Source: Treponema sp. (GTDB lineage Bacteria > Spirochaetota > Spirochaetia > Treponematales > Breznakiellaceae). Taken from it: a stretch of 21,340 nucleotides of DNA. The stretch is from NCBI GenBank assembly GCA_009784995.1, contig WQXE01000015.1, positions 1 to 21,340 on the forward strand, given 5' to 3'. Positions 8,319 to 15,270 of the stretch are shown piece by piece (the first letter of the stretch is position 1; each line of letters starts with the position of its first letter). The notes under the pieces were generated by a model, which was given only the letters and a program-made list of their open reading frames with translations, ran no database searches and had not been told where the DNA came from. The translations under genes were made by a program, and so were the position numbers.

Positions 8319-9934
8319 CAATTTAATATTTTTTCTATTTTAGAAATACTAAAGTTTTTTACTTCTTCCATTAATTCATTTTGCTTTAATTTAATATTTC
8401 TTTTTTTTATAGCCGCGGCAAGCGGAAGCAGGGTAGTATAAATTAATTTTTCTTTTTCTGTAAACGAGGATTGATTTTGAACCGCAGGCATTATAGCTAT
8501 GTCTTTCTTGTATTGTTCAAGAAAATCCCTTCCATTTGAATATTTTTTGTTAATTATCTGTTCTTTTTTTTCTATCTCTGTATATCGCGCGTTATTTATA
8601 ATTCTCTGTATATTTATTGGAGCGCCTTGTCCTGGAGCGCAGGTTATTTTTGTATTTTGTTTCATTGTAATCATTATAGAAGCTTTTTCTTCCAATTTTT
8701 TGCGATAGAACCTAAGTGAATGTGTTTCGTAATAATTTTTATTTTTTCCATTTTCAGAAAGAAGAAATGGACTTCGATATAAAAAAACCGACATTTGCGC
8801 TTCCAAAGGCGATAATCTATTTTGTTTTTTTGAGAAATACGGATTTATATATGTGCCTCTAGCGTATGAGCGGCTGCCGACATAAGAAAAATCCGCGCCG
8901 TAAAGGGTTATATTATTTATTCCCATTAATTTTGCCAGAGAAAGGCAGGTGTATGTTACATTCGCGCCTGATGTATCCAATCGCATCAAAGATTTAAAAT
9001 TGCCGCTAATGTAAAGCGCCAATGGATGCGCGCTGGAAAAAAAGACAGGTGATTGTGATAATCCAAAAAGAAGCGGAGGGCTCGCGATATCAAGTAAAAG
9101 CGGAATACCGCGCTGTTTATTATTAAAATCACAGCCAATAAAATGATAGTAACTTATAAACTGACAATCTATAGATACAATTATATCAGGTTCAATTCCG
9201 TTATGTAAAAGAACTCCAAGCGCGGTATCGCAGCAAATAATAAAAACACCTTTTTCTTTTGCTTTTTTAAGTAACGGTAACTGCTGATCAAGTGAAGGAC
9301 CCGCGGCTACAATAGCCGCTTCTTCAGGGCTGGAAGATAATAAAATAGAGTTTTTTTCCTGGTTTTTTACAAGATCGATATTTTTTACATTGCGGATAAT
9401 ATTGGAAAACCATCGAATTCCAAAAAAAGCTTGCGCGGAATAATCGCCGGATACAATTTCAATGGCTTCCTGTATAATTTCGGCTGTTTTTTCAAACAAA
9501 TCCTTGTCGTAATCTACCCTGGTTCTTAATGGAATTGTTTTTATTCCGTCATGTAAAGCGGGTTTATATTGTTCTATAATAAAATTCTTTATTTCTTCAA
9601 AGGAAGGGTCTACAAGAAGATTGAAACGGCTGTTTTCCAGTAACTTTGAATAATCCTTTGATTTTAATAATTCTTCGATACCATTTTTATTAAAATCAAT
9701 TACTATTACCCGCGCGTTTGTAAGTTCCAACGCGGCTTCAGGATAAAAACCTCCGCCTAATCCCAAAAATATTATAAAACCTGTTTCTTCTGTAATAGTT
9801 GAAATTAACCTTTGTGCTTCGCGTTTTGGATCGATTAATGAATGGACAACCTGTGTTTTTCCGTCAGGCAAATTAATTAATGGAACAGTTTCGCCATTCC
9901 GGGATTTTTCAAATGTATAAAAAGTTTTATTCAT
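8315..9934 (-). CDS. DUF115 / Maf-like motility accessory protein, copy 2
   Basis: 539-residue protein of the DUF115 (6-hydroxymethylpterin pyrophosphokinase MptE-like/Maf) family. Characterised flagellar members transfer nonulosonic or related sugars to flagellin. The N-terminal region (VHSLIDPKREAQRLIS, then FIIFLGLGGGFYPEAAL) is a Rossmann-like domain. The central DUF115 core contains AIVAAGPSLDQQLPLL, FIICCDTALGVLLHNG and IEPDIIVSID (about 207-260), followed by ITLYGADFSYVGSRSYARG. The C-terminal 120 residues are helical and lysine-rich. Its ATG overlaps the end of the upstream paralogue by eight bases (ATGAATAA), so the two are translationally coupled. Assignment to the family is firm; flagellin glycosylation is an inference, as no flagellin or nonulosonate synthesis gene lies in the window. 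Confidence 0.82.
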   Translation of the reverse strand: MNKTFYTFEKSRNGETVPLINLPDGKTQVVHSLIDPKREAQRLISTITEETGFIIFLGLGGGFYPEAALELTNARVIVIDFNKNGIEELLKSKDYSKLLENSRFNLLVDPSFEEIKNFIIEQYKPALHDGIKTIPLRTRVDYDKDLFEKTAEIIQEAIEIVSGDYSAQAFFGIRWFSNIIRNVKNIDLVKNQEKNSILLSSSPEEAAIVAAGPSLDQQLPLLKKAKEKGVFIICCDTALGVLLHNGIEPDIIVSIDCQFISYYHFIGCDFNNKQRGIPLLLDIASPPLLFGLSQSPVFFSSAHPLALYISGNFKSLMRLDTSGANVTYTCLSLAKLMGINNITLYGADFSYVGSRSYARGTYINPYFSKKQNRLSPLEAQMSVFLYRSPFLLSENGKNKNYYETHSLRFYRKKLEEKASIMITMKQNTKITCAPGQGAPINIQRIINNARYTEIEKKEQIINKKYSNGRDFLEQYKKDIAIMPAVQNQSSFTEKEKLIYTTLLPLAAAIKKRNIKLKQNELMEEVKNFSISKIEKILNC

Positions 9935-11381
9935 TTAAGGCTTTTGTCCTCGATTTTGCCGCGATTTTCATTAATGCTGTTTCCAGTATTTCTTTTGATA
10001 CTTCTTTTTCACCGGGAAAAAAAAACGCGCTTAGTTCTTTTTTTATATCTTCGCTGTATTTATTTTCTTTTAACGCTTTAATCAAAATTCCTGCGCCTCT
10101 TTGCGAAGAAAAGGAAGAATTGATTGTAGTATCGCTTGTTTTAAAAATATTATAATCTTTTTTTATTTTTAAATTTGATTGCTCTAATGGATTTCCTTGT
10201 TTAAAAATATTTTGTTTTTTATTATCAGGTTCTATCGAGTAAATTCGTTTTTGCCATGATTTTATTTGGTCTTTAAACCATGCCGCGTATATATCAAGGC
10301 TTTTTCCTCTTTGAAGTAATCCTGAACGTGTAAATAATTGTGAATAAACAGGCGAAAAACGATTCGCGCGCGAAAAAAATAAACTATCAAAGCCGTATGG
10401 TTTTACATGTGTTCTTATATCATTTACAGATAAATCCATACCCGCGAGGTATATATTACCGCTCGATAGAATCATCGCGAGATCAACCGCTGTTGCCGTA
10501 ACAGTTCCTCTTTGAGGAATTATTACCGATGGCAATGAAAGTTCATGAAGAATTATATTCTGCCAAATACTGCCGTCGTTTATAATTAAAAAACGCGTAT
10601 TATTTAACTGCGATGGCAAAGCGGCGTTAAGGTTTACCGCGAGAATATCTGTTTGTTTGTTTCTGTACGCCGCGTAAATGTGACGCAGCGCCCAATTTCC
10701 GCCGTCAGTAGAAATTACCAAATCGGCTTTAATACCGTTATGTGAAAGCGCCATTACAGAAGAAGATGAAGCGATAATTAAACAATTTTCCCGCGCTTTT
10801 TGAATAACAGGTATGGCTTTTTCAAGATTTGGACCAGATCCTGTTATAATTACCGGGATTTCTGTTTGTTTATATAAAAGTGTTTTATTGATATTTTCCA
10901 GATTTTTTAAAAAGTTTTTAACCCATCTTTTTCCGAAAGCCGCTGTAGTTCTGTTCCCAGCGTCTGTACGTTTTAAATATTCAACAACATGTGATAACAA
11001 TTTTAAATAGGAATCTTTGTAATAATTTAAAGAAGGTCTCCATTCGATTATTCGAATGTATTCTATGTTTGTTTCCGGTACATTTTCATCAAGGAATTTA
11101 TTAATTTCGGCGGCTTCGGTACTGTATAAAACCGGAATCCCGGATTCCTGTTTTTCACGCGATTCATTAAATGGCAGAGGTTCAACATGTAAGGCGATTA
11201 TAACGCTTGTTATAAACTTTTCCTGTAAAACAGGAATTAGAAAACCAAGCCCAGGTTCAATTAGAATAAAACATTTTATATTTTCTTTTAAATTTAAAGA
11301 ATCTATATAACGAGCGGCTTCTGCCTGTGGATTGTATCTTGAGTGAAGGCTGTCTATAAATCGCGCGCTTGTTCCGGTAAT
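9927..11381 (-). CDS. DUF115 / Maf-like protein, copy 1, with apparent ATT start
   Basis: Paralogue of the following gene. The DUF115 core is clear: PVIITGSGPNLEKAIPVI, LIIASSSSVMALSHNG, IKADLVISTDGGNW and IYLAGMDLSVNDIRTHV. The first ATG/GTG/TTG in frame is a TTG at 11000 in mid-domain, but the frame stays open and coding up to a stop at 11402-11400. That upstream stretch matches the N-terminal domain of the second copy: SLHSRYNPQAEAARYI against VHSLIDPKREAQRLI, and FILIEPGLGFLIPVL against FIIFLGLGGGFYPEA. It holds no standard start codon. The best start is ATT at 11381, overlapping the upstream stop as TAATT, one base from the usual TAATG coupling, with AGGG eight bases before it. This gives 484 residues. 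Alternatives are a mutated start, a sequencing error, or a -1 frameshift from the upstream gene. Confidence 0.72.
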   Translation of the reverse strand: MTGTSARFIDSLHSRYNPQAEAARYIDSLNLKENIKCFILIEPGLGFLIPVLQEKFITSVIIALHVEPLPFNESREKQESGIPVLYSTEAAEINKFLDENVPETNIEYIRIIEWRPSLNYYKDSYLKLLSHVVEYLKRTDAGNRTTAAFGKRWVKNFLKNLENINKTLLYKQTEIPVIITGSGPNLEKAIPVIQKARENCLIIASSSSVMALSHNGIKADLVISTDGGNWALRHIYAAYRNKQTDILAVNLNAALPSQLNNTRFLIINDGSIWQNIILHELSLPSVIIPQRGTVTATAVDLAMILSSGNIYLAGMDLSVNDIRTHVKPYGFDSLFFSRANRFSPVYSQLFTRSGLLQRGKSLDIYAAWFKDQIKSWQKRIYSIEPDNKKQNIFKQGNPLEQSNLKIKKDYNIFKTSDTTINSSFSSQRGAGILIKALKENKYSEDIKKELSAFFFPGEKEVSKEILETALMKIAAKSRTKALNE

Positions 11382-11803
11382 TATACCAACCCTAATTCTT
11401 TAAATAGCTTTTTGTAAGAATCAAAGTAATCAGATTTAGCGAATTCTTCGATCTTTTGATCAGGAAGGGATTCAAGAAGCTGATCCATGTAACTTAATAT
11501 ATTTCTAAGTTCTGATTTCAACTCCATTGGAATCTGGAAGCCATCTTGCCCACCCTGTCCACCGCCTTGAGGAGCCTGTTGTGGTGCCGCTGCTTGCTGC
11601 GCTGCTGCTTGCTGCGCCGCTTGCTGTGGAGCGGCAAATCCTGCTTGTTGCTGAGGAGCTGGTGATGACATTTGCTGTTGAGGCGCCTGTTGTGGAGCGG
11701 GAGCGGTCATTTGTTGTTGAGGGGCTTGTTGTTGCGGTGCCGCCGCTTGCGCTTGTTGTGGAGCGGCAAAACCTGCCTGTTGCTGAGGAGCGGGTGCTGC
11801 CAT
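11381..11803 (-). CDS. Pro/Gln/Ala-rich segment with conserved C-terminal domain (frameshifted tail of the acidic protein)
   Basis: From the first ATG in this frame the segment is 140 residues, but coding character (repeated APQQ, AAPQ) continues upstream to about 11893 without any ATG, GTG or TTG, ending just where the acidic protein gene stops in another frame. No ribosome binding site precedes the ATG. I therefore read this as the C-terminal part of that protein, separated by a single-base indel or a -1 shift. About 85 residues are a flexible Pro/Gln/Ala linker with a 44-residue internal repeat. The last about 55 residues form a folded-looking helical domain (IPMELKSELRNILSYMDQLL, KIEEFAKSDYFDSYKKLF) ending in ELGLV. 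Function unknown; the tail looks like an interaction domain. Its TAA overlaps the ATT start of the Maf-like gene. Confidence 0.6.
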   Translation of the reverse strand: MAAPAPQQQAGFAAPQQAQAAAPQQQAPQQQMTAPAPQQAPQQQMSSPAPQQQAGFAAPQQAAQQAAAQQAAAPQQAPQGGGQGGQDGFQIPMELKSELRNILSYMDQLLESLPDQKIEEFAKSDYFDSYKKLFKELGLV

Positions 11804-11832
11804 TTGCTGTTGAGGCGCTTGTTGCGGAGCCG
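11621..11832 (-). repeat. Imperfect 132-bp direct repeat in the Pro/Gln linker
   Basis: Two copies of about 80 bp (near 11621-11702 and 11752-11832) begin 132 bp apart, exactly 44 codons. They encode MAAPAPQQQAGFAAPQQAQ and MSSPAPQQQAGFAAPQQAA. Surrounding sequence is also built of CAA/CAG-rich units, making this stretch prone to slippage and misassembly. Confidence 0.7.
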
Positions 11833-11865
11833 TTTGTTTCGCAGGCGCCGGTGCTTGCGGAGCCG

Positions 11866-14157
11866 CTACTTGCTGCGCGGAGCGGCAGGAGTATCATCAA
11901 AACCTGTATCAAAATCATCAAACGCGTCATTTGTATTAAAATCGTCCATCATTGGGTCATCAAAAGACACTATTGAATCATCATCGTCCAAGTCTAACGA
12001 AGGTTCGGGTGATGGCGGTGTTTCTTCTTCATCTGCCCATTGTGAATCGTCAAATGTAATTTCGTCGTCTCCATCATCGGCGGCAGCCGCGGTATCGGCT
12101 GTATCATCGATGCCAAAATCGTCAGCTGCCAAATCATCGCCGCTATCCATTGAAAAGTCGTCAGCCGCCAAGTCGTCTGTTTCATCGAAAGAAATATCGT
12201 CAGAAGTCAAGTCGTCTGTATCATCTAATGATATACTGTCAGCCGCTAAGTCATCTGTGTCGTCGAATGAAATATCGTCAGAAGTTAAGTCATCTGTGTC
12301 ATCTAATGATATATTGTCAGCCGTTAAATCGTCGCCGCTATCCATTGAAAAATCGTCAGCCGCCAAGTCATCTGTGTCATCCAATGATATATCGTCAGAT
12401 GTTAAATCGTCGTTATTATCGATCGAAAGATCATCAAGAGAGTTTAAATCTAAATCAGAATCTTCTATAGAAGGTTCGTCTATATTATCATTTATATTGT
12501 CCAGGGATAAATCCGGTTCATCAATAACCGCGTTTGAAAGATCAAAATCGTCATTTGTAAAATCATCGGATTCAATTTTATCTGAATCCGCGCTGTCATC
12601 TTCAAGGTATGAACTATTTTCCGGAAGATCTGAAACAGGAGTGGCTCCTTCTTCTCTAAGCACTTCTAATTCGTCAGAACCATCTTCTGTAAAATTATCG
12701 AAAATGTCATCTGAAACTTCAGTATCAGGCAGATCCATAGAAATTTCATCAGGCTGGTCATCTGTTTCATCAGCGCCAAAACTTCCAACATCAAAAGCGT
12801 CATCTTCAGTTAAATCCTGTTCTTCAAAACTCGCGTCCGGGCTAAGATCAATATCTAAATCATCCGTGTTAATATCAATAAAATCATCTTCCGCGATATT
12901 ATCGATAGAATCGCTATCCATCGATATATCTTCAGCGGATGAATCGTCCATCGTTAAATCATCTCCGAAGTCAATCGAATCCATGTTTGAATCCGCGGTT
13001 TCTTCGCTGTCTTCATCAAAACTTATTGAATCGTCAATATCTACACCTAGATCATCAGTTATGTCATCTGTGGACATACTGTCTTCAGACATACTGTCTG
13101 CTGAATCCATCGGAATATCCATAGATTCATCGTCAAGAGAAAAATCGCTTTCCGGGTTTTCTTCGGTTCCGGATTCTTCCGTAAAGTCTGCCGAATTTAA
13201 AATATTGTCAAGCTCGTCGCCGGTAAGAGCGATCGCTTCATCGTCGTCATCATCAATTACAGATGATGTAAAAGGATCAGCGCTTTCTTCTGTTTTTTCT
13301 TCATCTGTGCCTGTTCCGAGTATATCATCCAGTTCATCACCGGTAAGCGCGATTGTTTCGTCATCTTCTTCCGCGAAAAATCCGCCGCGATCATCTTTTT
13401 TTTCTTCTTCTTTCGCGGAAGGGCGTACATTAGCGAATTCTTTTTTTAGATCTGTCAGTTCATTTCTGATGGATGAAAGTTCGTTCGCTATTTTTTGCAA
13501 TAGATTTGAAGATAATTCTTTTTCGTTTGATTTAATCGAATCAATATCTCCCTGTAAACTATCTACATTATTTTCGATTGATTTTACTGTGGGAATTTCA
13601 AAATCCTGATCATCATCATTTAAGAAATTATCGTTTATATCATCACTGTTGATTGGTAAGTCATCGCTTTCAAGGTCTATGCCGTCAATATCAATATCAT
13701 CGTTTCCAATTGAAAAATCGTCATTATCCATATTATCCATTGACAGATCGTCACTATCTATTGATAAATCGTCAAAGTTAACATCGTCGGAACTTTCTTC
13801 GATTTCGCTTGAAGTGTCTGTTAAATCAAAATCGTCTAAATCGGAATCGATACTTCCTGAACTTTCAACAGTGTCTATGTTAATATCATCATCCGGGAAT
13901 TCCATGTCGGTAAATTGCGTAAAATCCGAACCTGTGTTTACATCAAGGACAGCGTCGTCAAATGTTAATGACTCGTCATCATTTGTTGAATCGGCCGGTA
14001 TAAAGTCAGTTTTCAGATCTGAAGGTATTTTGTTTTTTTCATTTTCGGAAAGAACCTGGGGTTCACTTTTTACCCATACACCATATTCATCCAGGTCGTC
14101 TACGGAGCCAATGCTGCCGCGATCTGAGTATATTGAAGGTTTTTTTTTACTTGCCAT
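11866..14157 (-). CDS. Large acidic Asp/Ser-rich repeat protein (N-terminal part of a frameshifted gene)
   Basis: 763 residues, extremely rich in Asp, Ser and Glu, without membrane helices or a signal peptide; function unknown. The N terminus (MASKKKPSIYSDRGSIGSVD, then EYGVWVKSEPQ) is the only ordinary-looking part. A helical stretch near 195-220 (SIKSNEKELSSNLLQKIANE) may be a coiled coil. The motif IALTGDELDxIL occurs twice (residues 269-280 and 309-320), and residues 580-683 are eight 13-residue repeats of the type DDTDDLTSDDISL. GGGAG lies seven bases before the ATG. The frame ends at TAG 11868-11866 after TPAAPRSK, while a coding Pro/Gln-rich frame continues immediately in the -1 register, so the intact product was probably about 925-930 residues. 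It heads the Maf-like operon and could be a cytoplasmic scaffold; this is inference. Confidence 0.78.
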   Translation of the reverse strand: MASKKKPSIYSDRGSIGSVDDLDEYGVWVKSEPQVLSENEKNKIPSDLKTDFIPADSTNDDESLTFDDAVLDVNTGSDFTQFTDMEFPDDDINIDTVESSGSIDSDLDDFDLTDTSSEIEESSDDVNFDDLSIDSDDLSMDNMDNDDFSIGNDDIDIDGIDLESDDLPINSDDINDNFLNDDDQDFEIPTVKSIENNVDSLQGDIDSIKSNEKELSSNLLQKIANELSSIRNELTDLKKEFANVRPSAKEEEKKDDRGGFFAEEDDETIALTGDELDDILGTGTDEEKTEESADPFTSSVIDDDDDEAIALTGDELDNILNSADFTEESGTEENPESDFSLDDESMDIPMDSADSMSEDSMSTDDITDDLGVDIDDSISFDEDSEETADSNMDSIDFGDDLTMDDSSAEDISMDSDSIDNIAEDDFIDINTDDLDIDLSPDASFEEQDLTEDDAFDVGSFGADETDDQPDEISMDLPDTEVSDDIFDNFTEDGSDELEVLREEGATPVSDLPENSSYLEDDSADSDKIESDDFTNDDFDLSNAVIDEPDLSLDNINDNIDEPSIEDSDLDLNSLDDLSIDNNDDLTSDDISLDDTDDLAADDFSMDSGDDLTADNISLDDTDDLTSDDISFDDTDDLAADSISLDDTDDLTSDDISFDETDDLAADDFSMDSGDDLAADDFGIDDTADTAAAADDGDDEITFDDSQWADEEETPPSPEPSLDLDDDDSIVSFDDPMMDDFNTNDAFDDFDTGFDDTPAAPRSK
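12109..12420 (-). repeat. Eight tandem 39-bp units encoding a 13-residue acidic repeat
   Basis: 312 bp equals eight 39-bp units encoding variants of DDTDDLTSDDISL / DSGDDLAADDFSM (residues 580-683 of the acidic protein). Units alternate between TSDDIS and AADDFS types, suggesting higher-order duplication. Confidence 0.8.
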
Positions 14158-14205
14158 TGACCGCTCCCTAAATTAACACATATCGCTAATTATCGGTATT
14201 CTAAT

Positions 14206-14256
14206 CTATCTTCAATAGATTTATCTATTTTCAATAGATTTTCCTATTTTCAATAG
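14206..14256. promoter_or_regulatory. Three palindromic repeats with exact 19-bp period
   Basis: CTATCTTCAATAG (14206-14218), CTATTTTCAATAG (14225-14237) and CTATTTTCAATAG (14244-14256). The inner 13-mers are inverted repeats CTATT-TTC-AATAG, and start positions are exactly 19 bp apart, close to two helical turns. They lie in the predicted 5' leader of the acidic-protein operon, just downstream of its start site, and the third overlaps where a plus-strand -35 would sit. Likely a cooperative operator or an RNA hairpin array. Confidence 0.55.
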
Positions 14257-14272
14257 TTTATCTCTATTATAT

Positions 14273-14301
14273 ATAATAAAGTATGATATTCCTGTTGTCA
14301 A
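14273..14301 (-). promoter_or_regulatory. Sigma70-type promoter for the acidic-protein/Maf operon
   Basis: On the minus strand a perfect TTGACA (14301-14296), a 17-base spacer and TATTAT (14278-14273). The expected start site near 14266 gives a leader of about 108 nt containing the palindromic repeats. On the opposite strand TATAAT at 14272-14277 could serve the divergent small membrane protein gene, though its -35 is weak. Confidence 0.65.
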
Positions 14302-14349
14302 TGGCGCATTTCAATAAAGAAACCTGTTAAAATTACCGTTAATCGAACC

Positions 14350-14787
14350 ATGAGAATCCTTAAATACCTCATCGGGATTTGGGTAGCTATTGCCATATAC
14401 ACTATTTTTTCATTTTTAGGCGGGCCAAGAAGTATGCCGGCGTATAATTACCTGTTGTCAGAGAGAGAGCTTCAATGGGAAAACATAAAAACTCTGGGGG
14501 TTTTAAACGAAGAATTGGAAAAAACCAGAAATAATTTAATTTATGATCAGGAAACAATTTTAATTCACGCTCGTCAAATGGGATATGGGTTTGAAAATGA
14601 GCGTTTTATTCGAATTGTTGGTTTAAGTAATATAAATTCCGTTCCTTCGGCAACCGGAAATGTATATATCGCTCAAAAACCCGACTTTATTTTAGATAAA
14701 CATATAAAAATAGCGGCTTTATGTATAGGATTTTTGGTATTCGCCTTTTTATTTATGCTGGAGTTCATCGAAACCCGCTCCAAATAG
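14350..14787 (+). CDS. Small membrane protein, FtsB/DivIC-like septum-formation initiator candidate
   Basis: 145 residues with a membrane helix at about 4-24, a coiled-coil-like segment (residues about 38-65, SERELQWENIKTLGVLNEEL) and a following region (HARQMGYGFENERFIRIVG) that resembles the post-coil segment of FtsB/DivIC cell-division proteins. Unlike those proteins it carries a second hydrophobic helix near the C terminus (about 118-139), so the coil region would be an extracytoplasmic loop anchored at both ends. The ATG has little ribosome binding site. It is divergent from the acidic-protein operon and ends two bases before the convergent smpB. The division role is tentative and rests on topology and the coil pattern. 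Confidence 0.6.
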   Translation: MRILKYLIGIWVAIAIYTIFSFLGGPRSMPAYNYLLSERELQWENIKTLGVLNEELEKTRNNLIYDQETILIHARQMGYGFENERFIRIVGLSNINSVPSATGNVYIAQKPDFILDKHIKIAALCIGFLVFAFLFMLEFIETRSK

Positions 14788-14789
14788 AG

Positions 14790-15251
14790 TTACTTTAGTC
14801 CGTGGCGGAATTCGCGGGCGATGTCGCGTTTTAGGTCTTTTTCGCGGATGCCCGCGCGCTTATCGTAGGCTTTTTTACCCTTACATAGTCCCAATTCCAC
14901 TTTTACCCTGCCTTTTTTAAAATAAAACGACAATGGAATGAGGGTATAACCTTTTTCTTCGACTTTTCGGTGTATTCTTTTAATTTCTTCTTTGTGAAGA
15001 AGTAGCCGCTTTCGCCGGTCAGGTTCATGGTTAAAAATTGACGAAAAAGGGTTTTCCGCTACTACAAGCGAACGCAGCCAAACTTCGCCGTTAACAACTT
15101 CCGCCCAAGCGTCAGGAAAGGAGATTTTTCCATCTCTGAATGATTTTACTTCTGTTCCCATAAGTTCAATACCACATTCATAACTTTCGTCTATTGTGTA
15201 GTCATGGCGAGCTTTGCGGTTTTGCGCTATTAATTTTGTTCCTTCACCCAT
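14790..15251 (-). CDS. smpB: SsrA-binding protein SmpB
   Basis: Partner of tmRNA in trans-translation: it binds the tRNA-like domain and rescues stalled ribosomes. The chosen ATG gives 153 residues beginning MGEGTKLIAQNRKARHDY, the standard family length and start; AGGTAA lies five bases before it. Further upstream codons would overlap the preceding gene and are not conserved-looking. Family segments seen are YECGIELMGTEVKSFRDGKI, AEVVNGEVWL, NHEPDRRKRLLLHKEEI, LIPLSFYFKKGRVKVELGL and the basic tail KAYDKRAGIREKDLKRDIAR, which folds on tmRNA-ribosome binding. It lies 19 bases downstream of the PEGA/SUMF1-like gene and is probably cotranscribed. No tmRNA gene is in the window. Confidence 0.96.
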   Translation of the reverse strand: MGEGTKLIAQNRKARHDYTIDESYECGIELMGTEVKSFRDGKISFPDAWAEVVNGEVWLRSLVVAENPFSSIFNHEPDRRKRLLLHKEEIKRIHRKVEEKGYTLIPLSFYFKKGRVKVELGLCKGKKAYDKRAGIREKDLKRDIAREFRHGLK

Positions 15252-15270
15252 AATAGTTACCTGTAATCGC

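Noticed and set aside
11056..11310. 84-codon plus-strand open frame
   Set aside because: It lies opposite the N-terminal coding region of the first Maf-like gene, whose homology to the second copy shows the minus strand is coding.
11381..11402. Programmed -1 frameshift joining the Pro/Gln tail to the Maf-like protein
   Set aside because: Zero-frame codons TTT AAA are preceded by A, which does not form an X XXY YYZ slippery heptamer; a TAATT coupled start explains the arrangement more simply.
11505..11976. Additional open frames of about 140-150 codons over the Pro/Gln repeat, both strands
   Set aside because: Low-complexity GC-richer repeat DNA is open in several frames; only the -1 continuation gives an Ala/Pro/Gln sequence leading into an ordinary folded-looking domain.
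11672..13609. Long 645-codon Ser-rich open frame on the plus strand
   Set aside because: It is the antisense image of the Asp/Ser-rich repeat gene: GAT/TCA-type repeats leave the opposite strand free of stops. No ribosome binding site, and its composition is explained by the minus-strand gene.
14206..14256. Short regular repeats as a CRISPR array
   Set aside because: A 19-bp period with 13-bp palindromes leaves only six-base gaps, too short for spacers, and no cas gene is near.
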